Positions 62,326-64,000 of a DNA stretch of 64,000 bases are shown piece by piece (within the stretch, counting starts at the first letter, position 1; every line of letters starts with the position of its first letter). Below the pieces are notes generated by a model, which searched no databases, was not told where the DNA came from, and worked only from the letters and a program-made list of their open reading frames with translations. The stretch comes from Cylindrotheca closterium (lineage: Eukaryota; Bacillariophyta; Bacillariophyceae; Bacillariales; Bacillariaceae), in NCBI GenBank assembly GCA_933822405.4, contig CAKOGP040001725.1:1-64000 (forward strand). The letters run 5' to 3'. Made by a program: the position numbers and the translations under genes.

Positions 62326-62910
62326 TTACCAAAGTCCAAGATCAGCTCCATCCACAACCTTGTCTCGGTTCGCTTCAAGCAGCTCTTTGAATCGGCGACG
62401 CTCGTCACGGTCGTGACTTTTCTGAACATCTGATGCAAACAGGTTCTCTCCCTTCAGGTAGTCCATTCTATAGGTGTAGAAAAAATCAAATTAAATTAAA
62501 TCCAAGGAAAAGCATTAGTACACTGTTCATTGCACAGTATCACTACTGATTTTTTTCTGAACAAACGCAAAACAACGCGAGACTGACGCTTACCTCAGTT
62601 GCAATTCAATGCGCAATCGAAGCATGTGTGCGACATCCATGCGATCTCGAACCTCTCGCTCACAGTTTTCGATTCCTTCTTCGTATTGGGAGCCCAACAC
62701 ATTTTCCAAGTCAGTCGCTAGTTTCTCAAGCTCTTCTAGAGTCGAAGATGATCCTTCGGCACATTTGATGGCACGGAAGTACGTATCCGTTTCGCCTTCA
62801 GTGACCGCCAAGACAGAGGTTCTTGGTCGAATGCTGGGAGAAACAGGGGCAAAGGCTTGTGTTTGGCAGAGGAAGAGTGCCAAGGAAGAAGAAAGCAAAG
62901 TCAATTTCAT
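62326..62910 (-). CDS. Small plastid-targeted protein, two exons
   Basis: Exons 62910-62594 and 62467-62326; the 126-bp intron starts GTAAGC and ends TATAG, splitting an Arg codon (LQLR then MDYLKGENLF). 152 aa. MKLTLLSSSLALFLCQTQAF is a signal peptide ending AF|APVSP, with the diatom plastid-entry Phe at 20 followed by a Ser/Arg transit region. The mature part is helical and acidic (TLEELEKLATDLENVLGSQY, REVRDRMDVAHMLRLRIELQ, DERRRFKELLEANRDKVV) with no cofactor motif. Presumably a soluble plastid factor. Without splicing it would read only 106 aa and stop early; the consensus splice sites and continued open frame argue for the two-exon form. Confidence 0.8.
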
Positions 62911-63566
62911 GTTGTTGATTTGGAATCAAGTGGATGACGGCTTTGGATATTTTGTTGTGAGCACCGCAATGATTTTTGACATCTTACGGATTTTCAAACC
63001 ACCGGCAGATTCTCCTTCTCCTACTCCGCTTGATCAGATCAGACCGCAAATCCAGTCGTTGATGATGTGATTGTTCTTTTAGACTGCATTATTATCCATT
63101 AGTAAAACCATCATTTCTCCAATCTCCAATATTCCTTGACTCAATAAACTCTACTGTTGATTGACAAACAACCTCCATCCGTTCACAATCAAATATTAAC
63201 ACATCTTGGACAGCGCCAACTGCTACCCCTAAATGTCTATCTATTATCTAGGTTCTTATTTTAGTCTAGAGGCCTGTCACGAAATTGCATTGTTTTGACC
63301 GCCAGAGTGCTATGGTGCTGGGATCCACGATGATCCCACATTTTAAGACAATCGACGACTTGTCCTCCTCCTGCCTGCCTCTCCCTCGAGCGGGAACTCC
63401 AATATTTAGCCTGTGTTTGGCTCGAACGGCTGACAGAAGCGTTCCTATACATTCAGAGCATCATATTGTAGTACATTTCATGCCATGTAGCACCGCCGAA
63501 GCATGCATATGGATCCACACATGAGCGAATTGGCAATAGTATATAGTATCATCACCATGATCAACA
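62911..63566. other. Spacer, no gene seen
   Basis: 656 bp of AT-rich sequence between two minus-strand genes: the promoter region of the plastid protein and the 3' UTR of the 63567 gene. No repeats or motifs recognised. Confidence 0.45.
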
Positions 63567-64000
63567 TCAGTCAACTTTATTCTCCTTTGCCAATCCTTTT
63601 GCATCACGATGCCGCTCTGCTTTTTGGCTTGCTGTTTGACAGCTTTTGACATCAATCATACCCCAGAATATTGGGACGATTACGAAAAAGAGAAACAATC
63701 CACACGCTTGTTCTGCCACGACTTCCCAGTAGGTTCCTTCTTTCAGTCCAAAGTTGTCCACAATGTGCTGTAACATCAGTCAAGCTTGTCAGCGTCCGGA
63801 TAATAATAATAATAATAATAATAATAATCATAGTAATAGATTGTCCACTCGGATAAGTTCGAATCGCTCAAGCTCACCTTGGAATAGTACGGAATCACAA
63901 ATATATAAGTCAGCAAATTGACCAAAATTCTGCCAAAGATCTGAGCACTCGAGGCACTTAGGAAAATATCAAACTCTTCTCGATTGATCCCTCCACTGCC
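63567..64000 (-). CDS. C-terminal part of a membrane protein, incomplete at window edge
   Basis: Two exons are visible on the minus strand, 63878-64000 (continuing beyond the window) and 63567-63767, joined by a 110-bp intron with (TAA)n inside. The joined C-terminus has 41 residues of exon sequence (GSGGINREEFDIFLSASSAQ onward). Then comes HIVDNFGLKEGTYWEVVAEQ and a hydrophobic helix ACGLFLFFVIVPIFWGMID, ending KGLAKENKVD. LVNLLTYIFVIPYY is another hydrophobic stretch. GSGGINREEF resembles an EF-hand loop, too little to prove one. Function and start are unknown because the gene runs off the window. Confidence 0.7.
63801..63828. repeat. (TAA)n microsatellite
   Basis: Nine or so tandem TAA units, lying inside the intron of the edge gene. 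Length may vary between haplotypes or assemblies. Confidence 0.8.

Overview
The window looks like nuclear DNA of a diatom, probably a raphid pennate. Several things point that way: short GT-AG introns (70-150 bp); plastid-type signal peptides ending in an Ala-Phe motif; two genes carrying the diatom-typical DVLLGRG domain (DUF6824); a Ser/Pro-rich wall-type surface protein with a single membrane anchor; and ShKT-containing prolyl 4-hydroxylase. No rRNA, tRNA, CRISPR array, operon or intact autonomous transposon was recognised. Everything here is read by eye from the sequence, without database searches.

Layout. 0-12.3 kb: six minus-strand copies of a small acidic protein family (about 90-100 aa) that I cannot match to a known family, with decayed flanking repeats and one type II membrane protein (6383-8545) inserted among them. 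13.8-14.3 kb: a frameshifted fragment of that membrane protein. 14.9-20 kb: a prolyl 4-hydroxylase with two ShKT modules and a kinesin-light-chain-like TPR protein. 20-22.6 kb: gene-poor. 22.6-31 kb: a two-exon KA1-like/helical-repeat protein, a multi-pass membrane protein, a two-exon dual-specificity phosphatase and two members of a dispersed 'RGLE' family. Coding sequence in this part is full of trinucleotide runs, and one gene is broken by an assembly gap.

32-37.3 kb: the most striking locus, a six-exon gene for a 1614-aa protein. It combines a cytoplasmic coiled coil, five membrane segments, an EGF-like module, a Notch-type LNR module and two tandem bacterial-type amino-acid-binding (SBP) domains. 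It looks like a surface receptor or nutrient sensor. 37.8-46.1 kb: an RGLE-family protein, a LIM protein, a proline-rich disordered protein, a small secreted basic protein and a coiled-coil protein. 46.2-49.6 kb: tandem paralogues fusing a Sec14/CRAL-TRIO-like domain to DUF6824. 50-56.3 kb: a UBXN6-like CDC48 cofactor, a small basic protein and a 1112-aa wall-type surface protein. 56.3-59.2 kb: a nest of non-autonomous inverted-repeat elements, including a 1.26-kb element with GACGCGG repeats at both ends. 59.4-64 kb: another RGLE-family gene, a plastid-targeted PhyH-type dioxygenase, a small two-exon plastid protein and the 3' part of a membrane protein that runs off the window.

Genes are monocistronic and mostly compact. 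Intergenic DNA repeatedly carries short palindromic GGTACC/CCGGTACCGG-type clusters that are nearly absent from the coding regions. The best candidates for undescribed biology are the EGF-LNR-double-SBP receptor, the six-copy small protein cluster, the RGLE family and the GACGCGG element.
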